The position numbers and the translations under genes are program-made. Below are positions 1 through 5,500 of a DNA stretch of 10,618 nt, piece by piece. The notes under the pieces were generated by a model. The model had not been told where the DNA came from. It saw only the letters and a list, made by a program, of their open reading frames with translations, and ran no database searches. Position 1 is the first letter of the stretch, and the number at the start of each line of letters is the position of its first letter. Source of the DNA: an uncultured Brachyspira sp. (GTDB taxonomy: Bacteria > Spirochaetota > Brachyspiria > Brachyspirales > Brachyspiraceae); assembly GCA_934725655.1 (NCBI GenBank), contig CAKVCJ010000040.1:1-10618 (forward strand), given 5' to 3'.

Positions 1-2
1 AA

Positions 3-731
3 TTTACAAATATGGCTGAACATAATGAAAAAGGACAAGGATACTCTCCTTACTTACCTAAAAAAGATTTAGAGTCCACTACTTTAGATGAAATAACAGT
101 ATCTGCTAAAAGTTTGAAAAATATTAGTGTAAGAAGTTCTGACGGAAAAGGAAAATTGGGATTTCTTCCTCCATTTACATATGAAATACAAAATCATGGA
201 TATTTCACATATGGCATAGGAGCTAAAGTTTCAAGTGATGCTAATTCTCAAGTGGAATATTTAGAAGATTATTATTCTGGAGGCGTTGGAATAGATACTT
301 TAAAAGTAAGTAAAGAAGATTTGCAGATAAATTTAAATGCTGAAAAATCATTTACAGGTACAAAATCATATTCTGTTAAAAATATAAAAGAAAATGAAAC
401 TTATATAATATTATCATCTAGTATTTATAAATATAATAGTTTACTAAACTACATAGATACAGATAATTTAGAAGAAAATGGAAGCGGTATTGTTGCTACT
501 CCTAATGCTCCTAAAGTAAAATTAAAATATGATGCTAATAAAGAAAGTTTTGTTATTAATAGTTATGAGGAAACAGAAAATACTGCAATATCTTTTGATA
601 AGAACTTTAGTATTAAATTAGGAGAAAGTAAAGATTTTACAATAAGATACAAATATCTAAAAGGTAATGATACTTCAAAGGGCGAAGAATTTGAAATTAC
701 TTATACGTTAAGTTTTAAATCTATAAAATAA
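3..731 (+). CDS. Hypothetical protein, 5' end probably outside the window
   Basis: I do not recognise this protein. The reading frame is open to the left edge of the window. The first ATG (position 12) has no Shine-Dalgarno sequence in the few bases before it, so the true start may lie upstream and the gene is treated as 5' partial. From that ATG it encodes 239 residues with no membrane segment. It is rich in Ser, Thr, Asn, Lys and Glu, with alternating hydrophobic and polar stretches, especially in the last 60 residues (FSIKLGES, FTIRYKYL, FEITYTLSF). This suggests a beta-rich, probably secreted or surface protein. If the missing N-terminus carries a signal peptide, it could be another lipoprotein, but that cannot be seen here. 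A strong terminator follows 26 bp after the stop, so it ends its transcription unit. It lacks the C-terminal module of the lipoproteins at 2558-4442. Confidence 0.7.
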   Translation, partial: FTNMAEHNEKGQGYSPYLPKKDLESTTLDEITVSAKSLKNISVRSSDGKGKLGFLPPFTYEIQNHGYFTYGIGAKVSSDANSQVEYLEDYYSGGVGIDTLKVSKEDLQINLNAEKSFTGTKSYSVKNIKENETYIILSSSIYKYNSLLNYIDTDNLEENGSGIVATPNAPKVKLKYDANKESFVINSYEETENTAISFDKNFSIKLGESKDFTIRYKYLKGNDTSKGEEFEITYTLSFKSIK

Positions 732-756
732 AAAATTATAATATTTAAAATATTTT

Positions 757-795
757 AAGCGGGATGAAAGCAAAAAAGTTTTCACTCGCTTTTTT
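757..795 (+). terminator. Rho-independent terminator after the first gene
   Basis: The left arm AAGCGGGATGAAA can pair with the right arm TTTCACTCGCTT. The helix has AAGCG/CGCTT at its base, a G-T and a G-C pair, a bulged A, then TGAAA/TTTCA, closed by an A-rich loop. It runs straight into a run of T residues (790-795). This is the only GC-containing hairpin with a T-tract seen in the window. It separates the first gene from the HAD pair. Confidence 0.85.
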
Positions 796-851
796 ATATA
801 ATTTAATATATAATATAACAGTTAAATTTTTTAATAAACAGGTTTAAAATT

Positions 852-1634
852 ATGATAAAAGCTGCATTTTTCGATGTAGACGGCACTTTAGTGAGTTTTA
901 ATACACATAAAATATCTGAATTATCAAAAAAAGCAATTTACACTCTCAAACAAAAAAATATAAAAGTATTTGTGGCAACTGGAAGAGCTTTATATCAGAT
1001 AGATAATTTAGATAATATAGAGTTTGACGGATACATTACTTTCAATGGTTCTGCATGCTATATAGACAAAAAGGAAATATATAAAATCACTTTAAATCAG
1101 AATGATATAAAAAGCTTATGCCATTATTTACAAAATCATGACCTGCCCTGCTCTATTATGACTAGCAAGGATATTTATACAAATACCAACAAAACTATAG
1201 AGATGTTTTATAATATGGTAAAAGTACATGTAGATGTTGTAGATAATTTTTTAGAATATGTTTATAACAGCATAGATGATATATTTCAGATTAATATATT
1301 TGCAGATAAAGACAAAGAAAAAGAGATTATGAATAATATATTAGTAAACTCTACTTCAAGCAGATGGCATCCAATTTTTTTTGATGTTAATATAAAAAAT
1401 ATTGGAAAGCATATAGGTATAGATAAAGTTATAGAACATTATGGAATTAAATTAGAAGAGACTATTGCTTTTGGAGATGGAGAAAATGATATTAGTATGA
1501 TAAGGCATGCTCATATTGGAGTTGCTATGGGCAATGCGAGTAAAGAAGTAAAAGAAATTGCTGATTATATTACTGATGATGTTGATAATGATGGAATATA
1601 TAATGCTCTAAAACATTTTAATTTATTAGATTAA
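852..1634 (+). CDS. Cof-type HAD-IIB family hydrolase (first of tandem pair)
   Basis: This 260-residue protein is a cytoplasmic haloacid-dehalogenase phosphatase of the Cof/YidA type. These enzymes hydrolyse small phosphorylated metabolites such as sugar phosphates, FMN or pyridoxal phosphate. All four core motifs are visible. Motif I is DVDGT, with nucleophile D8 and acid/base D10. Motif II is ATGR, with T43. The motif III lysine is K186 in GKHIG. Motif IV is GDGEND at 208-213. The family signature VAMGNA follows. Residues ~80-180 between motifs II and III are the C2-type cap that sets substrate choice, and the substrate cannot be read from sequence. The start is supported by motif I lying at the usual distance and by a weak AGG about 9 nt upstream. 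Two TATAAT-like -10 hexamers lie at 797-802 and 809-814, but neither has a good -35. It is probably co-transcribed with the paralogue 22 bp downstream. Confidence 0.93.
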   Translation: MIKAAFFDVDGTLVSFNTHKISELSKKAIYTLKQKNIKVFVATGRALYQIDNLDNIEFDGYITFNGSACYIDKKEIYKITLNQNDIKSLCHYLQNHDLPCSIMTSKDIYTNTNKTIEMFYNMVKVHVDVVDNFLEYVYNSIDDIFQINIFADKDKEKEIMNNILVNSTSSRWHPIFFDVNIKNIGKHIGIDKVIEHYGIKLEETIAFGDGENDISMIRHAHIGVAMGNASKEVKEIADYITDDVDNDGIYNALKHFNLLD

Positions 1635-1656
1635 TTTTTATTAAGGAATAAAACAA

Positions 1657-2442
1657 ATGATAAAGGCTGTATTTTTCGATATAGACGGTACTTTAGTGAG
1701 TTTTAATACGCATAAAATTTCTGATTCATCAAAAGAAGCTATAAGATTATTAAAAGAAAAAGGAATTAAAGTTTTTATAGCTACAGGAAGAATAAAAAAC
1801 CATATAAATAATATAGATGATTTAGTGTTTGATGGTTATATTACTGCTAATGGTTTTGATTGTTATATAGGAGATAAAAGGATATATAGACATAATATAG
1901 CAAAAGAAGAAATATATTCTTTGATAGATTATTTAAAAAATAAAGAATTATTTCCTTGTTCTATTATGATAAACAGCGGTATATTTGTTAATTATGTTAC
2001 AAAGGAAGTTGAAGAGGTTGCTAAATCTATCAATCTTCCAATACCTGCTGTAGATAATTATTATGAGTTTTTAGAAAATAATATTAATGATATTTTGCAG
2101 ATAAATTTATTTGTAGATAGGAAAAAAGAAAAAGAATTAATGTTAAAAATATTTAAAAATTGCGATTCAAGCAGATGGCATGAAGCATTTGCCGATGTTA
2201 ATACCAAAGGCGGCGGAAAACATATAGGCATGGATAAAGTTATAGAATATTATGGAATCAAATTGGAAGAGACTATTGCCTTTGGAGATGGGGGAAACGA
2301 TATTAGTATGATAAAACACGCCAATATTGGTGTTGCTATGGGAAATGCTAATAAGGAGCTAAAAGAAGTTGCTGATTATATTACTGATGATGTTGATAAT
2401 GACGGAGTATTTAATGCTCTAAAACATTTTAATATAATATAA
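1657..2442 (+). CDS. Cof-type HAD-IIB family hydrolase (second of tandem pair)
   Basis: This 261-residue paralogue of the gene just upstream shares roughly 60% identity by eye. It has the same HAD-IIB architecture: motif I DIDGT (D8, D10), motif II ATGR (T43), motif III lysine K188 in GKHIG, and motif IV GDGGND (210-215), followed by VAMGNA. The Rossmann-core ends are nearly identical to the first copy (for example KLEETIAFGDG and ADYITDDVDNDG). The cap, about residues 100-135, has diverged strongly. This fits duplication followed by change of substrate range. An AAGGA lies upstream at a usable distance from the ATG, and the 22-bp gap suggests one operon. The exact substrate is unknown. No clear terminator follows, although the next gene has its own promoter. 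Confidence 0.93.
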   Translation: MIKAVFFDIDGTLVSFNTHKISDSSKEAIRLLKEKGIKVFIATGRIKNHINNIDDLVFDGYITANGFDCYIGDKRIYRHNIAKEEIYSLIDYLKNKELFPCSIMINSGIFVNYVTKEVEEVAKSINLPIPAVDNYYEFLENNINDILQINLFVDRKKEKELMLKIFKNCDSSRWHEAFADVNTKGGGKHIGMDKVIEYYGIKLEETIAFGDGGNDISMIKHANIGVAMGNANKELKEVADYITDDVDNDGVFNALKHFNII

Positions 2443-2475
2443 AATTTTTATTTGCATATTTATTTTTATCATTAT

Positions 2476-2486
2476 TTATCCGATAA
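2476..2486. promoter_or_regulatory. Short palindrome upstream of the L1 promoter, possible operator
   Basis: TTATC-C-GATAA is a perfect inverted repeat with 5-bp arms and one central base. It ends 13 bp before the -35 hexamer at 2500. The same core (TTATC-G-GATAA, identical on the other strand) occurs at 7884-7894 between cheA and ugd. A further GATAAA after the core creates an alternative pairing with TTTATC. There is no T-tract, so a terminator is unlikely. A regulatory role is inference. Confidence 0.35.
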
Positions 2487-2499
2487 GATAAACAGCAAT

Positions 2500-2528
2500 T
2501 TGACTATATATTATAAATTTATTATAAT
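2500..2528 (+). promoter_or_regulatory. Sigma-70 type promoter for lipoprotein L1
   Basis: The -35 hexamer TTGACT (2500-2505) and the -10 hexamer TATAAT (2523-2528) are separated by exactly 17 bp. Transcription would start near 2535, giving a leader of about 23 nt with GGAG at 2547-2550 before the ATG at 2558. This is the best consensus promoter in the window and likely drives L1 and L2. Confidence 0.8.
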
Positions 2529-2557
2529 ATATAATATGAGTTTAATGGAGTTTTCTT

Positions 2558-2968
2558 ATGAATAAAAAAATATTGCTACTTTTATTTACTATTTTTGTAA
2601 TATCTGTAATGTTGATAAGCTGTAAAAAATTTGATACAACAGCAACAAATGTATCAAACACAGGAGATTATACTAGTATAGATCCAATTTTAGGACAAGA
2701 TTATCAATTAACAGTAAAGTTAGAGGCAAACGCTATTCAAATAGGTATATCATCCGGCGGTAATCCAGTAGGCGATTCTGAAATTATAGATAAATTATAT
2801 CAAGAAAATGGAAGCAGCAATTATAGTTTTCAAAATGGTATAATATCTGGTAATTTTAGTATATTATCAGCAAATCAAATAAAAATTAGTTTTGTAAGAA
2901 ATACACCTCCTTATCTCAATGTAAGGGATATAATTTGTACTTCTGGAAATAATGCCAATAATCCTTAA
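2558..2968 (+). CDS. Small tandem-family lipoprotein L1
   Basis: A 136-residue predicted lipoprotein. The N-terminus has two lysines, a hydrophobic core and a spirochaete-style lipobox LISC, so lipidation and cleavage at C22 are expected. The mature protein would be anchored to the periplasmic face or outer membrane. Function is unknown. The mature part is rich in Ser, Asn and Gly and probably beta-structured. The 39-residue segment ending at C127 aligns without gaps with the C-termini of the three following genes (Y..F, G, F, PY and C conserved). It also carries a DPILG motif like the SP-x-LG of L3 and L4. C127 is the only cysteine besides the lipidated one. The start is well supported by GGAG 7 nt upstream and by a strong promoter. 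L2 follows after 24 bp, probably on the same mRNA. Confidence 0.88.
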   Translation: MNKKILLLLFTIFVISVMLISCKKFDTTATNVSNTGDYTSIDPILGQDYQLTVKLEANAIQIGISSGGNPVGDSEIIDKLYQENGSSNYSFQNGIISGNFSILSANQIKISFVRNTPPYLNVRDIICTSGNNANNP

Positions 2969-2992
2969 TTTAGTAAGGAAAAATTAGAATAT

Positions 2993-3430
2993 ATGGGAAG
3001 TTTTAAAATTATATTTGTTTTTTTATTAATTATTTTATTATCTTCTTGTCAGGATGCTAGTACCCTATTTACTCCTACACGGTTAGCTGATGGGCTTACT
3101 GGATATGATGGGGAATATATTAGTGCTAAATCTGTAGGAAAATATAAAAGCGAAAAATTGCATGTATATATAGAAGAAAACAAGGATAATGGTTTTTATA
3201 TGTGGATTGGATCATCATCTACACCTAGTACTTCTAATACAAGACTTGAGGTAGACATATCTAGCATATCTGGAACAATGCCGGATTATGCTTTTAATAA
3301 TAAAGAAATAGTTGGAACACTTACATTTATGAATCAAAATAGAATTACCATAAGTTTTGCAACAATGTATAAACCGTATTTAAATATTCAAAATGTAATA
3401 TGCAACAAACAAATAACAACTCAGCAATAA
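2993..3430 (+). CDS. Small tandem-family lipoprotein L2
   Basis: A 145-residue predicted lipoprotein of the same family as L1, L3 and L4, and the most divergent of the four in its middle region. The signal peptide has one lysine, a long hydrophobic stretch and the lipobox LSSC, with lipidation at C19. The middle is predicted beta-rich and lacks the SP-x-LG motif of its neighbours. The C-terminal module is intact and ends at C137 (YAF, G, ISF, KPYL, VIC). This is again the only other cysteine. AGGA lies 13 nt before the ATG, which is somewhat far, but the signal peptide fixes the start. It sits 24 bp after L1 with no promoter visible between, so it is probably co-transcribed. Function is unknown. 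Confidence 0.85.
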   Translation: MGSFKIIFVFLLIILLSSCQDASTLFTPTRLADGLTGYDGEYISAKSVGKYKSEKLHVYIEENKDNGFYMWIGSSSTPSTSNTRLEVDISSISGTMPDYAFNNKEIVGTLTFMNQNRITISFATMYKPYLNIQNVICNKQITTQQ

Positions 3431-3499
3431 AAAAGATAAGTAATTAATAAAAATTAAGATATGATATGTCGATAATAAAGTATAAGTATATAAAAGTTT

Positions 3500-3503
3500 G
3501 GAG
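3500..3503 (+). promoter_or_regulatory. Ribosome binding site that fixes the start of L3
   Basis: GGAG lies 6 nt upstream of the ATG at 3510. An in-frame TTG at 3498 overlaps this Shine-Dalgarno sequence and so cannot be the start. Translation from 3510 gives a conventional signal peptide beginning MKKTV. Confidence 0.8.
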
Positions 3504-3509
3504 TTTTTT

Positions 3510-3935
3510 ATGAAAAAAACTGTTATTGTAATAACTTTATTTATAATATCATTAATTTCTATGTCTTGTCAAACAAACACAGGACCGATAGTTACTGAAG
3601 CTAATACAGCAGAAACTTTTAAAAGTATAAGCCCTGCCTTAGGAAATACATATTTATGGGTAACAATAACTCCAGGTGATTTGAGTACAATTAAAATTCA
3701 ATTTGGGCAAGACGCTGCTCAAGGTACTGGAGAAACTGTTACTTTTGATGACAATAATCAAATTACTGAAATAAGTCCAACTGATAAAAATAATAATACT
3801 TCCTATGCTTTTCAAACAGGTACTATTACAGGAAGTTTGGAATTATTAGATTCTGAAAATGTAAGAATTAGTTTTACTCAAAATGTCTCTCCATATACTA
3901 AAATAATGGAAGCTATTTGTGAAAAAATCTTATAA
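3510..3935 (+). CDS. Small tandem-family lipoprotein L3
   Basis: A 141-residue predicted lipoprotein. Starting at the ATG at 3510 (GGAG 6 nt upstream) gives a signal peptide with two lysines, a hydrophobic core and a relaxed lipobox ending SMSC, with lipidation at C20. It is most similar to L4. Both continue after the lipidated cysteine with an NTGPI sequence, then SP-x-LG, YLWVTIT, a stretch of I/L-QFG, and the shared C-terminal module (YAFQ, G, F, SPY, C137). L3 and L4 therefore look like the youngest duplication in the cluster. C137 is the only cysteine in the mature protein other than the lipidated one. I could not define a convincing promoter in the 79 bp upstream, so it may be read through from L1 and L2. 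Function is unknown. Confidence 0.87.
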   Translation: MKKTVIVITLFIISLISMSCQTNTGPIVTEANTAETFKSISPALGNTYLWVTITPGDLSTIKIQFGQDAAQGTGETVTFDDNNQITEISPTDKNNNTSYAFQTGTITGSLELLDSENVRISFTQNVSPYTKIMEAICEKIL

Positions 3936-3959
3936 TAATAAATAAGGAAATTTATTATT
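3934..3959. repeat. AT-only inverted repeat between L3 and L4
   Basis: The arms AATAATAAAT (3934-3943) and ATTTATTATT (3950-3959) are perfectly complementary over 10 bp and enclose a 6-nt loop, AAGGAA. It starts within the stop codon of L3, and its right arm runs into the -35 hexamer of the L4 promoter. The segment AAATTTATTAT (3948-3958) recurs directly at 3973-3983, where it overlaps the -10. With only A-T pairs it would be a weak terminator. It may instead mark an operator, or be chance in AT-rich DNA. Confidence 0.45.
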
Positions 3960-3986
3960 GACTAAATAAAATAAATTTATTATACT
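3958..3986 (+). promoter_or_regulatory. Sigma-70 type promoter for lipoprotein L4
   Basis: TTGACT (3958-3963) and TATACT (3981-3986) are separated by exactly 17 bp. The -35 is identical to that of L1. The predicted transcript would start near 3993, very close to the AGGAG at 3996-4000, giving a short leader. Confidence 0.7.
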
Positions 3987-4007
3987 TAGAGTAGTAGGAG
4001 ATGTAAA

Positions 4008-4442
4008 ATGAATAGAATAATGATGTTTATTAGTATTTTGTCAATAATCTTTCTTGTATCATGTAAAGCCAACACTGGCCCTATAGAACAATCAGAAAAA
4101 ACTAATGGTTTAGTTGGAAAAGGTTTAAAAAGTACAAGCCCTGTATTGGGAAGTGCATACCTCTGGGTTACAATTACAACAGATGGAACTACTTCAACCA
4201 TCACTTTACAATTTGGAGAAGAAACTGGAACTCTAGCAGGTACTGGAGAAGTACTTAAATATGATGGTAATATACAGCACATAGCTCCTACAGCTAATGA
4301 AGATGTAAACTCTTATGCATTTCAAAGCGGTACAGTATCAGGAGTGATAGAAATATTAAGTGAAACGCAAGTTAATGTAAACTTTTCGAGAAATATATCT
4401 CCATATCTAAAAATAAATGATGTAGTATGTACTGCACAATAA
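4008..4442 (+). CDS. Small tandem-family lipoprotein L4
   Basis: A 144-residue predicted lipoprotein and close paralogue of L3. The signal peptide is followed by the lipobox LVSC, with lipidation at C19, then an NTGPI motif shared with L3. SP-x-LG and YLWVTIT motifs follow, and the C-terminal 39-residue module ends at C141 three residues before the stop. Only two cysteines are present. The start is supported by AGGAG (3996-4000) 7 nt upstream. It has its own promoter (3958-3986), so it can be expressed independently of L1-L3. gpsA begins 52 bp after its stop with no clear terminator between, so some read-through is possible. The function is unknown and the protein is likely membrane-anchored outside the cytoplasm. 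Confidence 0.88.
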   Translation: MNRIMMFISILSIIFLVSCKANTGPIEQSEKTNGLVGKGLKSTSPVLGSAYLWVTITTDGTTSTITLQFGEETGTLAGTGEVLKYDGNIQHIAPTANEDVNSYAFQSGTVSGVIEILSETQVNVNFSRNISPYLKINDVVCTAQ

Positions 4443-4494
4443 TTTTTTATATACTGATAGACTATTATAACAAATAAAATTAAGGTTCATATTA

Positions 4495-5496
4495 ATGGAA
4501 AATGTTGCGATTATAGGTGCTGGCGGTTGGGGACTTGCTTTAGCTAATATTTTTGCTGAGAAACATAATATTAAAGTATGGGTGCATAGTGAAAATAGCT
4601 ACAATAATCTTAAAAAATTCCATAGAAATGATAACTATTTAGAAAACATAGAACTAAACAAAGAAATACAATTTAGTATGGAACTTGGCGAAGTTATTAA
4701 TGATTCTAAAATAGTAATCATTGTAACTCCTTCTTTTGCTTTTTATAATACTTGCGAAAATATAGAACCTTATATAAGCAATGAGCAAATTATAATATCT
4801 GCTACAAAGGGATTAGATAGGAATACTGGTAAGACTATGAGTGAAGTAGCAAGAAGTATTATATCTGGAGATGTAAATATTCTTACGCTTTCTGGGCCTT
4901 CTCATGCTGAAGAGGTTGCGAGGGGCGTGCCTACTGCCGTTGTTATTGGCGGCGAGAAAGGTGTTTCAGAATATGTAAGAGATACTTTAACTGTCCCTCC
5001 CAAATTTAGAATATATAATTCTACAGATCAAAAGGGTGTAGAAATAGGCGGAGCTTTAAAAAACATTATAGCCATAGCAGGCGGCATAGTTGATGGGCTT
5101 AATTTAGGCGATAATACTAAAGCTGCTCTCATTACAAGAGGGCTTCATGAAATAGTAAGGTTTGCTTTAAGTAAAGGTGCAAGAACAGATACTATGTATG
5201 GTCTTTCAGGAATAGGCGATTTAATAGTAACATGCTCTAGCGGATTAAGCAGAAACAATAGACTTGGAAGAGAGCTTGCTAAAGGGAAAAAATATCAAGA
5301 TGTTATAGCTAACTCTCATGGACAAGTAGCCGAAGGAGTATATGCTACAACAGCAGCGTATGAATATGCCAAAAATAATAATATATACATGCCGATAACA
5401 GAGGCTATATACAATATACTCTTCAATAATGCCGACATACAAGACACCATAAAAGAACTAATGAGTAAAGATGCTAAAAGTGAAGGATTTTATTAA
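4495..5496 (+). CDS. gpsA: NAD(P)-dependent glycerol-3-phosphate dehydrogenase
   Basis: This enzyme reduces dihydroxyacetone phosphate to sn-glycerol 3-phosphate, the backbone for phospholipid synthesis, in the cytoplasm. At 333 residues it has the usual family length. The N-terminal dinucleotide-binding loop is GAGGWG (8-13) and the signature GPSHAEE lies at 134-140. The catalytic lysine is K189 in GGALKN, and the C-terminal substrate domain includes GLSGIGD (236-242) and the downstream SRNNRLGREL stretch. No key residue appears to be missing. AAGG lies about 9 nt upstream of the ATG. A TATAAC hexamer at 4466-4471 might be a -10, but no good -35 accompanies it. The neighbouring lipoproteins do not suggest a functional link. 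Its stop codon is only 4 bp from the stop codon of the opposing cheA. Confidence 0.97.
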   Translation: MENVAIIGAGGWGLALANIFAEKHNIKVWVHSENSYNNLKKFHRNDNYLENIELNKEIQFSMELGEVINDSKIVIIVTPSFAFYNTCENIEPYISNEQIIISATKGLDRNTGKTMSEVARSIISGDVNILTLSGPSHAEEVARGVPTAVVIGGEKGVSEYVRDTLTVPPKFRIYNSTDQKGVEIGGALKNIIAIAGGIVDGLNLGDNTKAALITRGLHEIVRFALSKGARTDTMYGLSGIGDLIVTCSSGLSRNNRLGRELAKGKKYQDVIANSHGQVAEGVYATTAAYEYAKNNNIYMPITEAIYNILFNNADIQDTIKELMSKDAKSEGFY

Positions 5497-5500
5497 TTAC

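Noticed and set aside
732..851. A riboswitch or small RNA upstream of the HAD pair.
   Set aside because: The only structure is the terminator of the preceding gene, and the rest is simple AT-rich sequence with weak -10-like motifs.
2475..2492. TTTATC...GATAAA hairpin after the second HAD gene as a terminator.
   Set aside because: The stem is 6 bp with low GC, and no T-run follows. It is better explained as part of a possible operator.
3431..3509. A promoter for L3 (TATGAT at 3460 or TATAAA at 3489).
   Set aside because: Neither -10-like hexamer has a recognisable -35 at 16-18 bp. AT-rich DNA yields such hexamers by chance.
4001..4006. A start-stop minimal ORF (ATG TAA) between the Shine-Dalgarno sequence and the ATG of L4.
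   Set aside because: The ATG directly abuts the GGAG with no spacer, so ribosomes would not initiate there. The ATG at 4008 has ideal spacing.
3986..4282. Minus-strand ORF of 98 codons opposite L4.
   Set aside because: It lies entirely over a well-supported lipoprotein gene, has no recognisable motif, and looks like a shadow frame.
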